Shown here: positions 13,155 to 14,691 of the stretch, piece by piece | Layout of the letters: every line of letters begins with the position of its first letter | Numbering within the stretch: the stretch's first letter is position 1 | NCBI GenBank assembly: GCA_051004015.1 | Contig: JBPCKT010000126.1 | Location: 1 to 14,691 of the forward strand | From: SXOA01 sp051004015 | Lineage (GTDB): Bacteria > Planctomycetota > Planctomycetia > Pirellulales > Pirellulaceae | DNA: 14,691 bases | Direction: 5' to 3' | Program-made: the position numbers and the translations under genes | The notes under the pieces: generated by a model | What the model was told of the DNA's origin: nothing | The model's input: the letters and a program-made list of their open reading frames with translations, nothing else | Databases searched by the model: none

Positions 13155-14387
13155 CTACGGCATTTCGAATCCCAGCACCCGGCGGATTTCGGCAGGGTCG
13201 GTTTGGCCGGCTTCCGCGGCCTGGCAGGCGCGCGTGAGGAGGGGGATCAGGCCGGCGTTGACAGCGGTCGAGAAAAGCTGCTGGCTGTCGCGGCGGGTGA
13301 GGACGGCTGTGGCGAGTTCCCCTTCCAGCGGCGGCAGGAGCTCGGCCAGCACCAGGCGGCCGGAATAGCCGGTGCCGGCGCAGGCCTCGCACTTGCCGGC
13401 GATTTTTGCCGACGCAACAGGCAGGCCCAACTTCTGCTCCTCGCGCTCGATGGGCTGAGCACAAGCGCACAGCTTGCGCACCAGGCGCTGGCTCAGAATG
13501 CCGCGGATGCCGCTGCGGAGCAGGTAGGGCTCGATCCCCATGTCGGCCAGTCGGCTCAGGGCGCTGGTGCAATTGCTGGCGTGGAAGGTGGACAGCACCA
13601 GGTGGCCAGTGAGGGCCGCTTGAAACGCGGTTTCGGCAGCAGGGCGGTCGCGGATCTCGCCGACGAGAATGACCTCCGGGTCTTGCCGCATCAGCGAGCG
13701 CAGACCCGTGGCCAAATCGAATCCCGCCGCCGCGTTGACCTGCGACTGGGCCACACCCGGCAGCGCGACTTCGATCGGATCCTCCAACGACACCAGACTC
13801 TTCGACCCCGCGACCGTTCGCGCCAAATGCCGGAGAGCGGCATAGGCAGTGGTCGTCTTGCCCGAGCCTGCCGGTCCCGTGATGAGGAGCGCCCCGCTCG
13901 TCTCATCGAGCTTCCGCAGCAGCCCCGCATGAACTTCTTCCGGCAGGCCGAGCTCTTCGGGATACAGGTATCGCCCCTCGGCTGCAAAGATGCGGACGAC
14001 GGCCCGTTCGCCGTAAAGCGTCGGAAACGTGCTGACTCGCATTTCGATTTTCTGGGCAGGCTGGAAGCCTACCCCACCGGCTGTTTCCCCCAGTCGTCCT
14101 TCTTGCGGAACATCGGTCCGGTACGTGAGCAGCCCCGCCAGCACCTTCAGCCGCGAAACCACGTCGGCGGCTTCGCCAGGGGGGAACGTGCCGACCGGCT
14201 GAAGCACGCCGTCAATCCGCCAGCGGACTTCGAGGCCGCTAGCGGTGGGATGCAGGTGAACGTCGCTGGCCCCCTGCTGGCAGGCCGCTGCCAGCAGCTC
14301 GCTGACAAATTGCGATGCGTAGGCGTTCTGGGCGGCGTTCAGCTTGCCGAGTTGAGCGGCGAGATTTGGAGCGGAAATGGTAGTCAC
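13155..14387 (-). CDS. GspE/PilB-type secretion or pilus assembly ATPase
   Basis: A 410-residue cytoplasmic ATPase of the type II secretion/type IV pilus family. It starts almost directly with the second N-terminal domain (ASDVHLHPTASGLEVRWRIDG, 40-60) and lacks the first MshEN/GSPII_E_N domain, so it is shorter than the usual 500-570. Walker A is GPAGSGKT (171-178), the Asp box LEDPIE (201-206), Walker B VILVGE (239-244) and the His box STFHASN (266-272). The zinc motif is a pair CAC (Cys307, Cys309) and CEAC (Cys333, Cys336); the first pair is CxC, where CxxC is usual. Residues about 104-112 (GGVGFQPAQ) come from a hairpin repeat. The start is GTG 14387 with AGGA upstream. No other secretion gene is in the window. 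Convergent with the aminopeptidase, 27 bases apart. Confidence 0.9.
   Translation of the reverse strand: MTTISAPNLAAQLGKLNAAQNAYASQFVSELLAAACQQGASDVHLHPTASGLEVRWRIDGVLQPVGTFPPGEAADVVSRLKVLAGLLTYRTDVPQEGRLGETAGGVGFQPAQKIEMRVSTFPTLYGERAVVRIFAAEGRYLYPEELGLPEEVHAGLLRKLDETSGALLITGPAGSGKTTTAYAALRHLARTVAGSKSLVSLEDPIEVALPGVAQSQVNAAAGFDLATGLRSLMRQDPEVILVGEIRDRPAAETAFQAALTGHLVLSTFHASNCTSALSRLADMGIEPYLLRSGIRGILSQRLVRKLCACAQPIEREEQKLGLPVASAKIAGKCEACAGTGYSGRLVLAELLPPLEGELATAVLTRRDSQQLFSTAVNAGLIPLLTRACQAAEAGQTDPAEIRRVLGFEMP
14055..14073. repeat. hairpin repeat inside the GspE-like reading frame
   Basis: GGCAGGCT (14055-14062), GGA, AGCCTACC (14066-14073) form an 8-bp stem with one mismatch (a G-U pair in the gene's own RNA). 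In the minus-strand frame it is read as V-G-F-Q-P-A. The string TAGGCTTCCAGCCTGCC is one I associate with dispersed repeats in these bacteria; only one copy is seen here. Confidence 0.5.
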
Positions 14388-14456
14388 GGGCGGAGTTCCT
14401 GGAATGGTTTACGCATCCTACCAAGTCTCGTCAGCAGGCAAACTTCCCTCAAGCGC

Positions 14457-14462
14457 TATAAT
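14457..14462 (+). promoter_or_regulatory. possible -10 element reading rightwards
   Basis: A TATAAT preceded by GC, as at 7640-7635 on the other strand, about 70 bases upstream of the GspE-like GTG but in the opposite direction. No clear -35. It may belong to a gene beyond the right edge. Confidence 0.25.
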
Positions 14463-14510
14463 TCCCCCGTCGATAAACGCATCCGCAGTCCTGCGCGCGC
14501 TCCACGAAAA

Positions 14511-14582
14511 GGGGTCGGGAGTCTTTGGCGTCAACGAGTATCCGTTATTGCGAACTCACTGCCGCCAAAGACTCCCGACCCC
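14511..14582. repeat. REP-like hairpin, GGGGTCGGGAG family (copy 2)
   Basis: Perfect 20-bp arms (14511-14530, ggggtcgggagtctttggcg; complement at 14563-14582) flank a 32-base loop. Preceded by AAAA, its outer half aligns with the AAAAGGTGTCAGGAACC family at about 13 of 17 positions. Confidence 0.8.
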
Positions 14583-14601
14583 CTGGCGGTGCGACGTGGA
14601 C

Positions 14602-14626
14602 GGCCAGCTTACGCCGGCCGCTCGCC
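14602..14626. repeat. short hairpin repeat, 7-bp stem / TTAC loop / CTCG tail
   Basis: GGCCAGC (14602-14608), loop TTAC, GCCGGCC (14613-14619), then GCTCGCC. The layout matches the element at 2572-2595. The stem has one mismatch on the plus strand and a G-U pair on the minus strand. Nothing coding is supported between here and the window end; the last ~60 bases are pyrimidine-rich. Confidence 0.5.
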
Positions 14627-14691
14627 AATGAGCTCCGTCCCCTGCCTCCTGCCCCCCGCCTTCCCACGTCCACTGCCTCCGCCTCTTCGCC

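Noticed and set aside
14628..14691. Start of a gene running off the right edge (ATG 14628)
   Set aside because: Only 21 codons, Pro/Leu-rich, no ribosome binding site, and placed directly after a hairpin repeat; cannot be supported.
1..14691. tRNA, rRNA or selenocysteine-machinery genes
   Set aside because: I looked for cloverleaf-like and rRNA-like sequence and for SelA/SelB/SelD-like motifs and saw none.

Overview
This window looks like a planctomycete chromosome, most likely a Pirellulales-type lineage. The signs are a DUF1559 prepilin-like protein paired with a small lipoprotein, a Tat-exported Gfo/Idh oxidoreductase, GC-rich sequence with long antisense open frames, and many intergenic imperfect palindromes. 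No RNA polymerase, rRNA or tRNA gene is present to fix the taxonomy, so this is inference.

Layout. Positions 1-1012 are repeat-scarred: a dispersed palindrome, the first ~24 codons of a REP-associated (Y1-type) transposase, a perfect 21-bp REP-like hairpin, and then an open frame that looks like the 3' part of a beheaded gene. A small secreted protein follows (1089-1835). A second copy of the hairpin supplies the start codon and N-terminus of a six-helix membrane protein (1877-2548). The minus strand then carries a lipoprotein/DUF1559 pair (4105-2631), a gap-sua5 pair (6290-4252), a thioredoxin-like gene interrupted by an in-frame TGA (7560-6484) and a Tat-exported oxidoreductase (8977-7673). 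The plus strand carries an MtfA-type metallopeptidase (9278-10060), a ~500-base gap rich in structure, and an M1 aminopeptidase with HEAT repeats (10566-13127). A GspE/PilB-type ATPase lies on the minus strand at 14387-13155, and the right edge holds more palindromic repeats.

The main result is the gene at 6484-7560. Its TGA falls exactly on the first cysteine of a CxxC motif (C-I-N-C), and the frame continues into a complete DipZ-like thioredoxin fold. The RNA just downstream can form a two-tier hairpin whose five-base apical loop begins GG, as expected for a bacterial SECIS element. TGA ends other genes here, so the code is not globally reassigned. I read it as an exported selenoprotein with a UxxC active site fused to a Spy-like helical domain. 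A conventional gene caller would split it into two wrong ORFs.

The other theme is the density of small palindromic elements: at least six types, two of which share a terminal consensus. They sit between genes, at gene starts, and in one case inside the GspE-like ATPase reading frame, where they add residues. Apart from gap-sua5 and lipoprotein-DUF1559, the genes look like independent units.
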